Shown: one piece after another, positions 27,717-37,126 of the stretch
How positions within the stretch are numbered: the first letter of the stretch is position 1
Layout of the letters: every line of letters begins with the position of its first letter
From: Richelia sinica FACHB-800
GTDB taxonomy: Bacteria; Cyanobacteriota; Cyanobacteriia; Cyanobacteriales; Nostocaceae
Direction: 5' to 3'
Length of the DNA: 64,000 nucleotides
NCBI RefSeq assembly: GCF_014698825.1
Contig: NZ_JACJTT010000010.1
Coordinates: 1 to 64,000 of the forward strand
Notes under the pieces: model-generated
What the model saw: only the letters and a program-made list of their open reading frames with translations
What the model was told of the DNA's origin: nothing
Database searches by the model: none
Translations under genes and position numbers: made by a program

Positions 27717-29270
27717 TTAATTTTGATATCCGGGAGAATAAAAGGGTTGTTGATTGAGAATTGGGGCTTGATAATTGCCCATTGGCACATTGTTAATAGT
27801 TCCGTTGGGGATATTAGGAACTAGTGGAGGTGATTGATAATTGTTGGTGGGTAAATTGGGGGTATTAGAAACAGGAACATTAGGAGTAGTAGAAACAGGA
27901 GGAGTAGTATTAGCAGCAGGTGTAACCGCAGCTTGACTAAAATACTGATAGGCTGTCCTGGAAATAGAACTAATCAATTTTTCTGCACTGGGGTCATTAT
28001 TAGGACGTTTGACCATGACCGCAGCTATGTAACGCTTGCCAGTGAGAACATCTATTAAACCTGCATCAGCTAGCATTGTGCCAATATCACCAGTTTTATG
28101 ATACGCTTTGGCACCATCTCCTAAACCAGAAGGCAGTAAATTATCACGCTCTGTGCGACGCATAATGTCCAGCATCATATCACGCGATCGCATACTCACC
28201 AGATTATTACCCTGATTCACCATCGCCATCAACAAAGCTAATTCCTTGGGACTGGTGGTGTTAGTACCAGCTAAATCAGGTAATTGATTATTAATGACTG
28301 TATTCGTTAGTCCCCATTTTCGGAAACGTTCATTCAGTGCATCTTTGCCACCCAATCGAGCAATTAACATGTTAGTTGCCGTATTGTCACTAATGGTAAT
28401 CATCTTCGTGGCAATTTCCAAGGCCGAATATTGGCTACCCACAGCTTGATATTGTAAGTTACCCGAACCTCCAGCAATCATTTCTTTTGCCATAGTGAGT
28501 TTTTCACTCAAGGTGATTTTTCCAGCATCCACATCTTGGAAAAATGCAATCAGAATGGGTACTTTAATAGTGCTAGCAGCGGGAAAACTAGCCGTACTAT
28601 TAATATCTACATAATTACCGTTATCTAAGTCCACCAGTAAAATGCCTGGGGATAAATTAGCATTAGCAGTGGCCAAGTTGCTAACACTAGTCTTCAACGA
28701 GGGAATTTCCTGAGTGAGATTTAAGCTAGGAGGATTGACTAGGGGATTAGATTGTGCTGAATTTTGATGAATGGTGAGATTTGATTGAGGAACTGAACCA
28801 ATACGACTGGCTGGGTCTAAAATGGACAGCAGCGTACCGACAATGGAACCCATACCTACACCTACAATCAATAAGCGTAAGGCATAGAGCATGGTTCTAG
28901 CCATGGGTTTTAAGCGGGTTTTTCGGGATGGACGCTTCTCCATTTTCACTAAACCAGGCTTTTGCATCCGTATAGTCTTTAAGGGGACGGCATTAGGTGC
29001 AGTAGCTGGTTTCTTGATTCTATTGTTTGGTAATGGTGTCACCACAGGAGGAGTCACAACTCCAGACCGTGACCGCCGCTTTCCGGATGGAGTGACGCTA
29101 GGATTGATATTATGATTGATACGTGTGATGGCCACAGTAGATGCTGTGGGTTTAGGCTGTTCCTGACTCTTTGGCTTCTTGGGTTCTACCTTTTGGACGG
29201 TACGAGAACGACGACGCTGTGAGAGTTGTCGTCTAGAGACAGGGATGAGTTTTTCACTTGATTCTGACAC
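27717..29270 (-). CDS. Membrane-anchored class A beta-lactamase-like serine hydrolase
   Basis: A 517-residue protein. A basic, proline-rich cytoplasmic region (1-125) precedes one membrane helix (127-150). The periplasmic domain has the three class A motifs: S233-T-I-K236, SDN at 294-296 and KTG at 392-394. The tail (about 430-517) is low-complexity Pro/Asn/Thr. At the omega-loop position I see QLPDLAGTNTTSP with no clear ExxxN, so deacylation may be impaired; a penicillin-binding or cell-wall sensing role is possible. Known cyanobacterial homologues are annotated simply as serine hydrolases. It is alone in its unit. Confidence 0.8.
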   Translation of the reverse strand: MSESSEKLIPVSRRQLSQRRRSRTVQKVEPKKPKSQEQPKPTASTVAITRINHNINPSVTPSGKRRSRSGVVTPPVVTPLPNNRIKKPATAPNAVPLKTIRMQKPGLVKMEKRPSRKTRLKPMARTMLYALRLLIVGVGMGSIVGTLLSILDPASRIGSVPQSNLTIHQNSAQSNPLVNPPSLNLTQEIPSLKTSVSNLATANANLSPGILLVDLDNGNYVDINSTASFPAASTIKVPILIAFFQDVDAGKITLSEKLTMAKEMIAGGSGNLQYQAVGSQYSALEIATKMITISDNTATNMLIARLGGKDALNERFRKWGLTNTVINNQLPDLAGTNTTSPKELALLMAMVNQGNNLVSMRSRDMMLDIMRRTERDNLLPSGLGDGAKAYHKTGDIGTMLADAGLIDVLTGKRYIAAVMVKRPNNDPSAEKLISSISRTAYQYFSQAAVTPAANTTPPVSTTPNVPVSNTPNLPTNNYQSPPLVPNIPNGTINNVPMGNYQAPILNQQPFYSPGYQN

Positions 29271-29468
29271 AGCTACTCCTTGTTACCCACTGGACTGTAA
29301 ATAGTTTGTAGACATTCGACCCAAATAAAACAATTGCTGATTAGGCACTTTGGTACTCAGATCACCGTTTGGGACTAAGTAGCATTTTTGTGTTTAGTGT
29401 AATTCATATTCAGCCTTTTGCAATATCATGACTAAGAGATTGAAGTATAAATCCCCAGAATAATAGTG

Positions 29469-30215
29469 TCACCCATCTTGTATATTTCCATGGTGTTGAT
29501 GGCTAATTGCCCATTCTACCTGTCGCAGCAAACCCCTTAACATAGATACTTCCGTGGTTTGCAAGTGAGCGCGATTATATAGATGGCGAAATTTCTGCAT
29601 TCGACTAGCTGCGGTGTGAGGATAAAGATAACCTATGGCAAGAAGTAGGGATTCTAATTCTTGGTAGTAAGTTTCTACAACATCCACCGGGGCAATTTCT
29701 GGGGTGGAAAGATTCTTACTACTAAATGTCGCTGCTGACTGTGACAATTCGTAACAACAGAGGGAAACAGCTGTAGCTAAATTTAAAGATGGGTAATCAG
29801 GATTGGTGGGAATATAAACTAAACGGTGGGCATAATTTAATTCTTCGTTGGTCAGTCCCCGGTCTTCTCTACCAAAAATGATGGCTGTGGGTTCAGTAGG
29901 ATTTTCTAATAACCAAGGTAAGGCTATGCGTGGGTTTTCCAAGGGTCTATCTCGACCGTAGTCACGACCGACGGTAGCTATAACCCGCACACAACCTTGT
30001 AGTGCTGCTATTAAGGTGTCTTCTATGACCGCAGATGTGAGAATTTCTTTGGCATGAACTGCCATTTTTAAAGCTTCAGGTGATGAGCGATCGCACTGGG
30101 GATTTACCAATACTAAATCATTGCAGCCAAAATTTTTCATCACCCTGGCAATTGAGCCTAAATTTAATGGCCCAGCTGGTTCTACTAACACGATTTTTAC
30201 TCCAGCTAAACCCAT
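29469..30215 (-). CDS. TrmJ/SpoU-type RNA 2'-O-methyltransferase
   Basis: A 248-residue SPOUT methyltransferase. Motif 1 is VEPAGPLNLGSIARVMKNFG, motif 2 is AIIFGREDRGLTNEEL and motif 3 is YPSLNLATAVSLCCYEL, which form the trefoil-knot SAM site. The best match is TrmJ, which 2'-O-methylates position 32 of tRNAs, with a C-terminal helical extension like that seen here. The ATG at 30215 has a TGGAGG ribosome site six bases upstream; an in-frame TTG at 30263 lacks support. Confidence 0.87.
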   Translation of the reverse strand: MGLAGVKIVLVEPAGPLNLGSIARVMKNFGCNDLVLVNPQCDRSSPEALKMAVHAKEILTSAVIEDTLIAALQGCVRVIATVGRDYGRDRPLENPRIALPWLLENPTEPTAIIFGREDRGLTNEELNYAHRLVYIPTNPDYPSLNLATAVSLCCYELSQSAATFSSKNLSTPEIAPVDVVETYYQELESLLLAIGYLYPHTAASRMQKFRHLYNRAHLQTTEVSMLRGLLRQVEWAISHQHHGNIQDG

Positions 30216-30325
30216 TCTTTGCCTCCAGCCATTAGAAAAGTCAATACTTTGCGTTGTGAGCAAGTATTACTAGTAATATTTTAGCTGTATTGGTGAATAC
30301 TGGAGTGAACAGTCAGATTTGGTGA

Positions 30326-31912
30326 TTAACCGTTGGGGAAAGGATAATCACAGAATAACCAGTTATTTTGATTTTTATCGCTGGTTTCTTCGTCTAAGAC
30401 TTTGACGACTTTGTGATAAATATCTTCTGCATGTTGGGGAGAGTCACCAATACTGGTTAATCCCAATTTACCAAATTGAGACAAGCAACCCATGAGATGA
30501 AATACTGTACCCGTTTCTGTCCCACTATCAAAATGTAGTCGGTGATGGGCGATAATATCCATCAAATCATTGGGTAATAATCCCCGATAGCGGTCTTTTT
30601 GTAAGTTATCGGTAGCAATGTAATATTTTGGTCTACCTTGCTGGCTGTAAAATAGACCTGTGGATAGGTCATAACGTCCGTTAGTTAACAGTTTCAAGGT
30701 CATAAAGGGGTGTGTAGTTCCACCTTTGCGGAGGTTAATTTCAATGGTCTGGATATCCCATTGATTGTTACCTTGGTCAACTGCCACGAAATCTACACCA
30801 AATCTTTCTAATGCGCCTTTTTCAGCTAGTTTTTTACCAACTTTTAAGCCGAGTTGCTGTAATTCTACTCGATAACTAGCATCCGCAGGAAATTTACAAC
30901 CAAGATAAATTTGCCCATCGGGTCCACCAAGAATTTGGTCGTGGGTAGAGAGAATTTCTACTTCTCCCACAGGTGTGATACGTCCTTGGACACTAGGCGA
31001 TCGCTTGATGTCTCCTTCCACGTATGCTTCTACTATGGCCCCTAATTCTGGGATTCTGCTGGCAAAATTGGCCCAGGTTTCCTGGGAAGCTTGAAAGCGC
31101 ATGGTAGAAAAGCGATCGCTAATTGCTGTTACCCTTTGACTATGGGAAGCTTGGCCTGGTGCAATATCCTGCAAGGGACGTAAATCTAAGAGTGCATTTC
31201 CTTCTCCAGAAATTCCCTCATTCAGTTTGACTACCATCCTTTGTAAACTTGGTTGCCGTTCCCACAAATTGGCTGCGGCTTCTGCTAAATCTAGAGCATC
31301 CCACATGCGATCGCTACCATCAGGATGAGGAACATTACTTTCACTAAAAATCTGTCTACTACCGCTTTTTGTGCCCCAAATTTGTAAATCTGGTGCTGCT
31401 GCATAGAGTGGAATATCTAATTGCAGAGATAATTCTGCTTCCCAAAACGTTGAGTTATAACAAACCATAAAAGCCTTGTCCAGTCGCAACGCTTGACGAA
31501 TTCTCGCTAATAAGCGTGGACGTTCTAATATTTTTTGACTTAAAGGTTTGAGAGCAGAATCATAGGTAGAAAATAATAATAAGCGGTTACGGGCATGGGA
31601 AAAGGGAATTCCTGGCAGTAATTGGAGATAATAATCAATAATGCTGGGATGCAAAGGAATAGACGTAACATAAATAAGTCGCGTGCGCGGATTTCGTAAC
31701 CGAATCAACGAAAAAAGTAATCTTTCTTCATAATGTTCAAACCCCTCGACTTTGCGGATTTCCCGTTGGTCGATACTCAAAGAAGGAATAATTAAAATAT
31801 CAGCTTCACTATTATCAAAAAATTCACTAGTTTTCCAGCGATCGCGCAACTTTAATTGTAAGTTACGAAATGCTTCAATTTGGTCGAATGCCGCCACATT
31901 TATAGTTGCCAT
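30326..31912 (-). CDS. ATP-grasp peptide-ligase-like protein (PGM1-related)
   Basis: A 528-residue protein with an ATP-grasp middle. MVVKLNEGISGEGNALLDL is a nucleotide-loop segment, and EAYVEGD, FGVDFVAVD and IEINLRKGGTTHP carry the metal-binding residues of a carboxylate-amine ligase. The overall layout matches proteins annotated as PGM1-related peptide ligases, after the pheganomycin peptide ligase. The N-terminal 200 residues form a separate alpha/beta part. Substrates are unknown. The gene is not beside a recognisable precursor peptide, so a peptide product is only speculation. Confidence 0.72.
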   Translation of the reverse strand: MATINVAAFDQIEAFRNLQLKLRDRWKTSEFFDNSEADILIIPSLSIDQREIRKVEGFEHYEERLLFSLIRLRNPRTRLIYVTSIPLHPSIIDYYLQLLPGIPFSHARNRLLLFSTYDSALKPLSQKILERPRLLARIRQALRLDKAFMVCYNSTFWEAELSLQLDIPLYAAAPDLQIWGTKSGSRQIFSESNVPHPDGSDRMWDALDLAEAAANLWERQPSLQRMVVKLNEGISGEGNALLDLRPLQDIAPGQASHSQRVTAISDRFSTMRFQASQETWANFASRIPELGAIVEAYVEGDIKRSPSVQGRITPVGEVEILSTHDQILGGPDGQIYLGCKFPADASYRVELQQLGLKVGKKLAEKGALERFGVDFVAVDQGNNQWDIQTIEINLRKGGTTHPFMTLKLLTNGRYDLSTGLFYSQQGRPKYYIATDNLQKDRYRGLLPNDLMDIIAHHRLHFDSGTETGTVFHLMGCLSQFGKLGLTSIGDSPQHAEDIYHKVVKVLDEETSDKNQNNWLFCDYPFPNG

Positions 31913-32613
31913 ACATCATACCTATCTTGATCCCAATCATGATTTACTACTTTAGATATAGCCCAAAGAGTAGTTGATAAGTTGCTGGCTAATGTATCTT
32001 TTTGTAACTGCTGCAATTTGAGATTTGAGCTTGGGAAATGAAACTGCTAAGTTATAGTTCTTAAGATTGAACTAATAAATATTTTGTTTATAACTAGAGA
32101 ACGATTCATATCTCCCAAATAACAATTAATTTAAAAGCAGATGTTAAGGATATATCCTTCTTCATCAGAGAGTTGTGTACTTGTTGTCAGTGATTGGATT
32201 AAAAATGTGTGTTTAGTGTGGGGAGAGATATTTTTCTCCAGTTTAGATTGACCAATTATTAGTAATTCAACTTCTTTGCAACAGCAGTAAAAATGTAGGT
32301 TTATTCATCGTTGATCAAAGAACATATGTCGTGAGTTCTGTGATCTAAAGATGAGAGAGAGAAAATCACCTAGATTTAACTCTGTTCACAGTTGGGTTAC
32401 TCAAATAATCAATGGAAGTGACAAACATCCAAGGTGTCAATGCCTAAACTTGCAAAGAACAAGTGGGAGCAAAATTTACAATTTAACCTTGGGTTAGCTT
32501 TGCAATCCAAGGTTTTTAATTGATGGGCTGTGAACTGAAATCAACAACAAAATTTTCTCCTACCTCCTGCTTTTTAATTAATTTTGACGAACAATCAATG
32601 TGGAGCAGAATCT
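31913..32613. other. 701-base non-coding gap with hairpins
   Basis: No open frame of useful length. It contains a GGAGAGATATTTTTCTCC hairpin near 32220 and, at 32485-32514, a strong terminator with no gene in front of it (separate entry). A small RNA between about 32200 and 32515 is possible but not proven by sequence alone. Confidence 0.5.
32485..32517 (+). terminator. Orphan rho-independent terminator
   Basis: AACCTTGG (32485-32492) pairs with CCAAGGTT (32507-32514), followed by TTT and AT-rich sequence. No protein gene on the plus strand lies within 5 kb upstream, so it may end an unannotated small RNA, or attenuate the transcript of the downstream dehydrogenase gene. Confidence 0.55.
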
Positions 32614-33477
32614 ATGAGTCAAGCACAAGCAGAGAGATTACAACCTCCCCAGGAACAAAAACCACCTGGTAAAGAATCCCAAATGCAACCAAGACCTCGT
32701 GCGGAAGATGAAAAATATCGAGGTAGTGGAAAGTTACAAGACAAAATCGCTATTATTACCGGTGGAGACAGTGGTATTGGTCGTGCAGTAGCGATCGCAT
32801 TTGCCAAAGAAGGAGCAGATGTAGCTTTAGTTTATCTCAAAGAACATGAAGATGCTCAAGAAACTAAAGACTTAGTGGCAAAGCAAGGACGTAAAGCAGT
32901 AACTATTGCTGGAGATATTACCCAGGAAGAATTTTGTCAGCAAGCAATACAACAAACCATTGATGAATTTGGTAAACTAGACATTCTTGTTAATAATGCT
33001 GCTGAACAACATCCCCAAAAGAGCATTGAAGATATTAGTCAAGAACAATTAGAACGTACTTTCAGAACTAATATCTTTTCCATGTTTTATCTTACCAAAG
33101 CAGCTATCAAGCACTTGCAACCAGGCAGTTCTATTATTAATACCACTTCAGTTACAGCTTATAAAGGCAGTTCCCAACTATTAGATTACTCCTCTACTAA
33201 AGGAGCAATTGTTGCCTTTACTCGTTCCCTTTCTCAAAATTTAGTTTCTAAAGGAATTCGTGTCAATGCTGTTGCACCGGGGCCGATTTGGACACCTTTA
33301 ATTCCTTCTACATTCCCTGCTGAAAAAGTTGCAACCTTTGGTAAAGATGTACCCATGGGAAAACCTGGACAACCGGAAGAAGTAGCACCGAGTTTTGTCT
33401 TTTTAGCCTCAGATGATGCTTCCTATGTCTCTGGTCAAGTATTACATCCCAATGGAGGAGAAATAATCAACGGCTAA
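32614..33477 (+). CDS. Short-chain dehydrogenase/reductase, YghA-like
   Basis: A 287-residue SDR oxidoreductase. It has the NAD(P)-binding TGGDSGIGRAVA, DILVNNAAEQ, the catalytic serine in INTTSV and the catalytic Y-x-x-x-K in DYSSTKGA, and ends VSGQVLHPNGGEIING. The proline/glutamine-rich N-terminus (QPPQEQKPPGKESQM) before the Rossmann fold is typical of the YghA/GsiB-like group, often stress-related. The ATG at 32614 has a GGAG site eight bases upstream; the in-frame TTG at 32584 is less likely. A terminator follows. Confidence 0.9.
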   Translation: MSQAQAERLQPPQEQKPPGKESQMQPRPRAEDEKYRGSGKLQDKIAIITGGDSGIGRAVAIAFAKEGADVALVYLKEHEDAQETKDLVAKQGRKAVTIAGDITQEEFCQQAIQQTIDEFGKLDILVNNAAEQHPQKSIEDISQEQLERTFRTNIFSMFYLTKAAIKHLQPGSSIINTTSVTAYKGSSQLLDYSSTKGAIVAFTRSLSQNLVSKGIRVNAVAPGPIWTPLIPSTFPAEKVATFGKDVPMGKPGQPEEVAPSFVFLASDDASYVSGQVLHPNGGEIING

Positions 33478-33494
33478 AGGGATAAAGGGCAATC

Positions 33495-33518
33495 AAAGCC
33501 TGTGCAAGCAGGCTTTTT
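33495..33518 (+). terminator. Rho-independent terminator after the SDR gene
   Basis: AAAGCCTG (33495-33502), loop TGCAAG, CAGGCTTT (33509-33516) and trailing TT. Confidence 0.85.
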
Positions 33519-33636
33519 AATGATTATTTCTTGCTAATTTCTCCATACCATTCATCCTACAGAGGAAGGATGATATATTTTTGCTTCTTTGATAATCTAT
33601 CAATGCAACAAGTTTGAATGAAATATAATTTAGTTT

Positions 33637-33894
33637 ATGGTCTCACTTAAACCATTGCATGGAACAGAATTAGTAGATTGTGCTAGAGCAAATGCCAAAC
33701 AAGGAATAGAAATTGCGGCCTATCAATGTGGCTATAGTAACGATGTGAATAAATTTGCCCAAGAACTCAGGCAAGCGTGTGAACAAATGAATTTACAAGT
33801 GAAAGAACTAAATGAATTGATTACGGAACAAGATTTAATTTTAAATTTAAATAACAGTGAAATTATTGCCCCGGAAAGTGCTTCAGAACTTTAA
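33637..33894 (+). CDS. Small conserved-looking protein, function unknown
   Basis: An 85-residue, probably all-helical soluble protein. Features are ELVDCARANAKQGIEIAAYQCGY, QELRQACEQMNLQ and an acidic tail. Two cysteines are present, not in a CxxC arrangement. No signal peptide or membrane segment. It ends one base before the stop of the next, convergent gene. I do not recognise a family name. Confidence 0.62.
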   Translation: MVSLKPLHGTELVDCARANAKQGIEIAAYQCGYSNDVNKFAQELRQACEQMNLQVKELNELITEQDLILNLNNSEIIAPESASEL

Positions 33895-33895
33895 A

Positions 33896-34531
33896 TTATA
33901 TAGCAGCTTTGATTTTTTGAATATGACCATTCATAATCACATCCAGATTGCGAGTAATTTTCTCAATTTCCCAATCCCACCAGCGAATTTTGAGTAATTC
34001 CTCAATTTCTATATCACTAAAACGTTGCTTGATCACAACCGCAGGATTGCCACCCACAATAGTGTAAGGGGGAACATCCTTTACCACTACAGACCGCGCA
34101 GCAATTACTGCACCATCCCCAATTTTTACCCCTGGCATAATCAGTGCATCATAACCAATCCACACATCATTACCAATGATGATGTCACCTTTGCTAGGTA
34201 AATTCAGCAACTCCGTCATTGCTGACTCCCAACCATGGCCAAAAATGGGAAATGGATAGGTAGAGATGCCATCTAACTTGTGATTAGCACCATTCATAAT
34301 GAATTTTACATGGGTTGCGATCGCACAAAATTTGCCAATGATTAAGCGATCGCTACCATAGTTATACAAAACATTCTTTTCAAAGTCTTCTGGGTTAACA
34401 GGGTCGTCATAATATGTATAATCACCAATAATAATGTTACTAGCTTTGACAAAATTTTTAATAAAGCAAACCCGTGGATGTCCTGGTACAGGATAAGGTT
34501 CCTTGGGGTTTGGCCCGTAACCTTCCGTCAT
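33896..34531 (-). CDS. Vat-like (xenobiotic) acetyltransferase, left-handed beta-helix
   Basis: A 211-residue hexapeptide-repeat acetyltransferase. Turn-forming repeats such as IIIGNDVWIGYDALIMPGVKIGDGAVIAARSVV and the closing PPYTIVGGNPAVVIKQRF are characteristic, and the MNGANHKLDGISTYPF segment carries the catalytic histidine of the Vat/CatB (streptogramin/chloramphenicol) group. Substrate is uncertain; many such homologues act on sugars. The ATG at 34531 has AGAGG upstream; a GTG at 34549 would overlap the preceding gene. Confidence 0.85.
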   Translation of the reverse strand: MTEGYGPNPKEPYPVPGHPRVCFIKNFVKASNIIIGDYTYYDDPVNPEDFEKNVLYNYGSDRLIIGKFCAIATHVKFIMNGANHKLDGISTYPFPIFGHGWESAMTELLNLPSKGDIIIGNDVWIGYDALIMPGVKIGDGAVIAARSVVVKDVPPYTIVGGNPAVVIKQRFSDIEIEELLKIRWWDWEIEKITRNLDVIMNGHIQKIKAAI

Positions 34532-34548
34532 TCCATCACCTCTGCACA

Positions 34549-34938
34549 CTAAAATTTAATTCCTAATTGACCGTTAAATCCTCTGACCGAATTGTAACCC
34601 GCACCAAGGAACACATTCTCAGTCGCATTTACTTGCACACCACCAGATAAAGCCACACCCTTCTCATTAGAATACCAGCCTAATCCTACATAGGGAGAAA
34701 TGACGGGTAAATTCATAAATTTCAACACATCAAATCCTGTGGAACTATCAGGGCCTACTCCCACCTCTACACCTAAATTCAATGCCCTGGCACCTGCTGC
34801 ATAGGTAACATCACCATCTTTCTCTCCCACAGAAACGTAAGGTTGGGGGATAATTTGGGCTGAAGCTTGACCGGAAGAAAATAATACTAATAAACCTAAA
34901 GATGCAATAATTGTTTTAACAATAAATAGATTTTTCAT
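34549..34938 (-). CDS. Exported small protein, outer-membrane-barrel-like
   Basis: A 129-residue protein with a clear signal peptide (MKNLFIVKTIIASLGLLVLF, then SSGQASAQ). The mature part is strand-rich with alternating small and aromatic residues (ISPYVGLGWYSNEKGVALSGGV, VFLGAGYNSVRGFNGQLGIKF) and ends in phenylalanine, as outer-membrane barrels do, but it is short for a full barrel. The ATG at 34938 is supported by AGGA and by the signal peptide. It lies 17 bases before the acetyltransferase, so the two may be cotranscribed. Confidence 0.65.
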   Translation of the reverse strand: MKNLFIVKTIIASLGLLVLFSSGQASAQIIPQPYVSVGEKDGDVTYAAGARALNLGVEVGVGPDSSTGFDVLKFMNLPVISPYVGLGWYSNEKGVALSGGVQVNATENVFLGAGYNSVRGFNGQLGIKF

Positions 34939-35515
34939 ATTTATTCCTGTGACTATATCTTTTTTTCTCATAGCTGAAATAGTATAGCTATAGAAGATTT
35001 TAAACAGCAACTTCTGCCGATATTACTAGTGACTGCAAAACCTGAAATTAAGTGCCAAAAATCCAGAAAAATTATTTTTCTGCACATAAAAAAGGCTTGG
35101 TCAACCACCAAGCCCGGATATATACCAAGTGTTTACCATACTTGGACAATTTATACGTTTTCTTATTTCCGTTCATCTACCTAGAGAAGGTAGACACACA
35201 GGGATAATACTGCTTTAGCACTGACCAACACAAATGCAACAGATTACTATAGTTTTTGTTTGATAATTGCCGAATTGAAATAGCCTTTCTATTGGTGAGG
35301 ACTTACCCACAAGTTACCAAAAAACAAAACAACTATCACTACAGCGACAGCTGATGACAAAATCCCTAATTCTTGCGTTCTTCTTTGCGACTACCCTTCT
35401 CCTTCGGAGACGCTAACGCGAACGGGAATGCCTACGGCACATGCGCGAAACAAAAAATATTGACAAGAAAAAGGGAAAGTTCCATGCACATTTAACTAAA
35501 ACCTGTGCAAATTCA
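34939..35515. other. 577-base non-coding gap with hairpins and repeat copy 2
   Basis: It contains a minus-strand terminator (35088-35114), a perfect 7-bp hairpin TCTACCT/AGGTAGA at 35176-35194 and, near 35384-35454, a degenerate copy of the GC-rich dispersed repeat (ACGCTAACGCGAAC, GCCTACGGCAC). No protein gene is supported. Confidence 0.6.
35088..35114 (-). terminator. Minus-strand rho-independent terminator
   Basis: On the minus strand, GGCTTGGT, loop GGTTG, ACCAAGCC is followed by six T. It lies about 400 bases beyond the yebC stop, too far for a tight 3' end, so it ends either a long yebC transcript or a separate small RNA. Confidence 0.75.
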
Positions 35516-36274
35516 TCAATATGCCATACTGGCTGTCATGAGATTTTCGGCCATATCAAAGTTAGCAGTGACATTTTGCACATCATCTAATTTTTCCAGT
35601 GTATCAATTAACTTGAGGAGCGATCGCGCTTGTTCTGTATCCGTTACTTCCACAAAGTTATCAGGAATCCATCGTAATTCTGCATCTGTAACTTGAAAAC
35701 CCTGTTCTTTCAGTGTTTTGTTGAGATGTTCTAAATTACCTACCTCTGTCACCACTTCCCCTGTCTCTACTTCTGTCATCTCATAACTATCAGCACCACC
35801 TTCTAGGGAAGCTTCTAGCAGCTTTTCTTCATTCTCAACACCTTGAACTACACAAACCCCTTTTTGGGCAAACATCCAACTCACACACCCAGTTTCACCC
35901 AAATTCCCGCCATTTTTACTAAAGGCTGCACGCAAATCAGCCGCAGTTCGATTTCTGTTATCTGTTAAAGCTTCAATTAAAATAGCCACACCACCAGGGC
36001 CATAACCTTCGTAGCGAATCTCTTCTAAAACACTACCATCAGACCAAGTACCAGCACCTTTAGCGATCGCTCTTTCAATATTATCATTGGGAATTCCCGC
36101 AGCCTTAGCCTTATCAATGGCAGTCCGCAGTTGAAAATTACCTGCTGGGTCTGGAATACCGCTTCTCGCAGCCACAATAATTGCCCTTGACAACTGGGTG
36201 AAGGTTTTACCCTTTTTGGCATCGACTACTGCCTTCTGACGTTTAATATTAGCCCATTTACTATGTCCTGCCAT
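35516..36274 (-). CDS. yebC: YebC/PmpR family protein
   Basis: A 252-residue protein with the standard start [23 protein letters not shown], the segment [15 protein letters not shown], then NIERAIAKG and [29 protein letters not shown]. These define the three-domain YebC fold. Recent work links YebC proteins to relief of ribosome stalling as well as to transcription. Length and start are typical. It appears to be a single gene. Confidence 0.94.
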   Translation of the reverse strand: MAGHSKWANIKRQKAVVDAKKGKTFTQLSRAIIVAARSGIPDPAGNFQLRTAIDKAKAAGIPNDNIERAIAKGAGTWSDGSVLEEIRYEGYGPGGVAILIEALTDNRNRTAADLRAAFSKNGGNLGETGCVSWMFAQKGVCVVQGVENEEKLLEASLEGGADSYEMTEVETGEVVTEVGNLEHLNKTLKEQGFQVTDAELRWIPDNFVEVTDTEQARSLLKLIDTLEKLDDVQNVTANFDMAENLMTASMAY

Positions 36275-36460
36275 AACTTACCAATTGTTAATACTTACTT
36301 CGATACTAATGAAATTTTAAAACAGCGCGATGACAGTTGTTGGGAATTAGATACCATGTCCTCTGAGGATTATTCGGAACGCAGAGAATAATTAATTTTT
36401 CATGATTTTTCAGAGAGAGACGCTATAAAAAACGCCTCTACGAATACCAGTTCCTAAATT

Positions 36461-37084
36461 TTATTTCTTCACAACTAATTGGAATGAATCTAAAAATCCT
36501 TCAATTGTTTTAGATAAGGTTTTATATTGTTTTTTAGAAGCAATAGCCGTGACTTGATATAAGCGTCCGTTGGCAAAAAACATGCGAGTTCGTGTAACTT
36601 TGCCAATGGAATTCACATACTTAATTTCTTTGCCAACATGATAATTAGAACTACGAATATTGCGTTGATAAACTAAATTACTTTTCGTTGTTTTTAACGC
36701 CACTGATTGAGCATCATTAAAAATTTCCTGGGGGTCTGTCATTTGAGCATAACTATAGGGAAATTCATTATAAGTAACTAAATAGGCCACTTGCTGTTGA
36801 GGTGGTTCTGCAAAATAAATATGCAAATCAATTTTCCCCATATGGGTTTTTTGGACTTGAGTTAGCTTTTTAGGAGTTCCAGGCATTAAGACACTAAAAC
36901 TTCCATCTGGAACTGTAAATAACTTCCATTTGGGCTGAACGACTTTAGGAACAGTAGGTTTTTTCTGGGTGACTGCTGGTTTATCACTAGAAGCTACAGG
37001 TTTGCTGGGACGAGGTGCAGCAAGAACATAGCCACTGTATAAAAAAGTGGCAGCGATGAAAGATATTACAACTCTCATGGTCAT
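36461..37084 (-). CDS. Exported cyanobacterial protein, function unknown
   Basis: A 207-residue protein with an N-terminal signal peptide (RVVISFIAATFLYSGYVLAA). A Pro/Lys-rich linker (24-50) leads to a domain starting WKLFTVPDGSFSVLMPGTPKKL and ending TIEGFLDSFQLVVKK. The F-S-V-x-M-P-G-x-P start with the helical L-D-S-F end recurs in thylakoid-lumen or periplasmic cyanobacterial proteins of possible PsbP-like fold. Function is unknown. It precedes yebC in the same direction by 186 bases. Confidence 0.65.
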   Translation of the reverse strand: MTMRVVISFIAATFLYSGYVLAAPRPSKPVASSDKPAVTQKKPTVPKVVQPKWKLFTVPDGSFSVLMPGTPKKLTQVQKTHMGKIDLHIYFAEPPQQQVAYLVTYNEFPYSYAQMTDPQEIFNDAQSVALKTTKSNLVYQRNIRSSNYHVGKEIKYVNSIGKVTRTRMFFANGRLYQVTAIASKKQYKTLSKTIEGFLDSFQLVVKK

Positions 37085-37126
37085 TGTTTTAGCATTTAGG
37101 GATGCAAATTTTACTGATGCTGCTAT

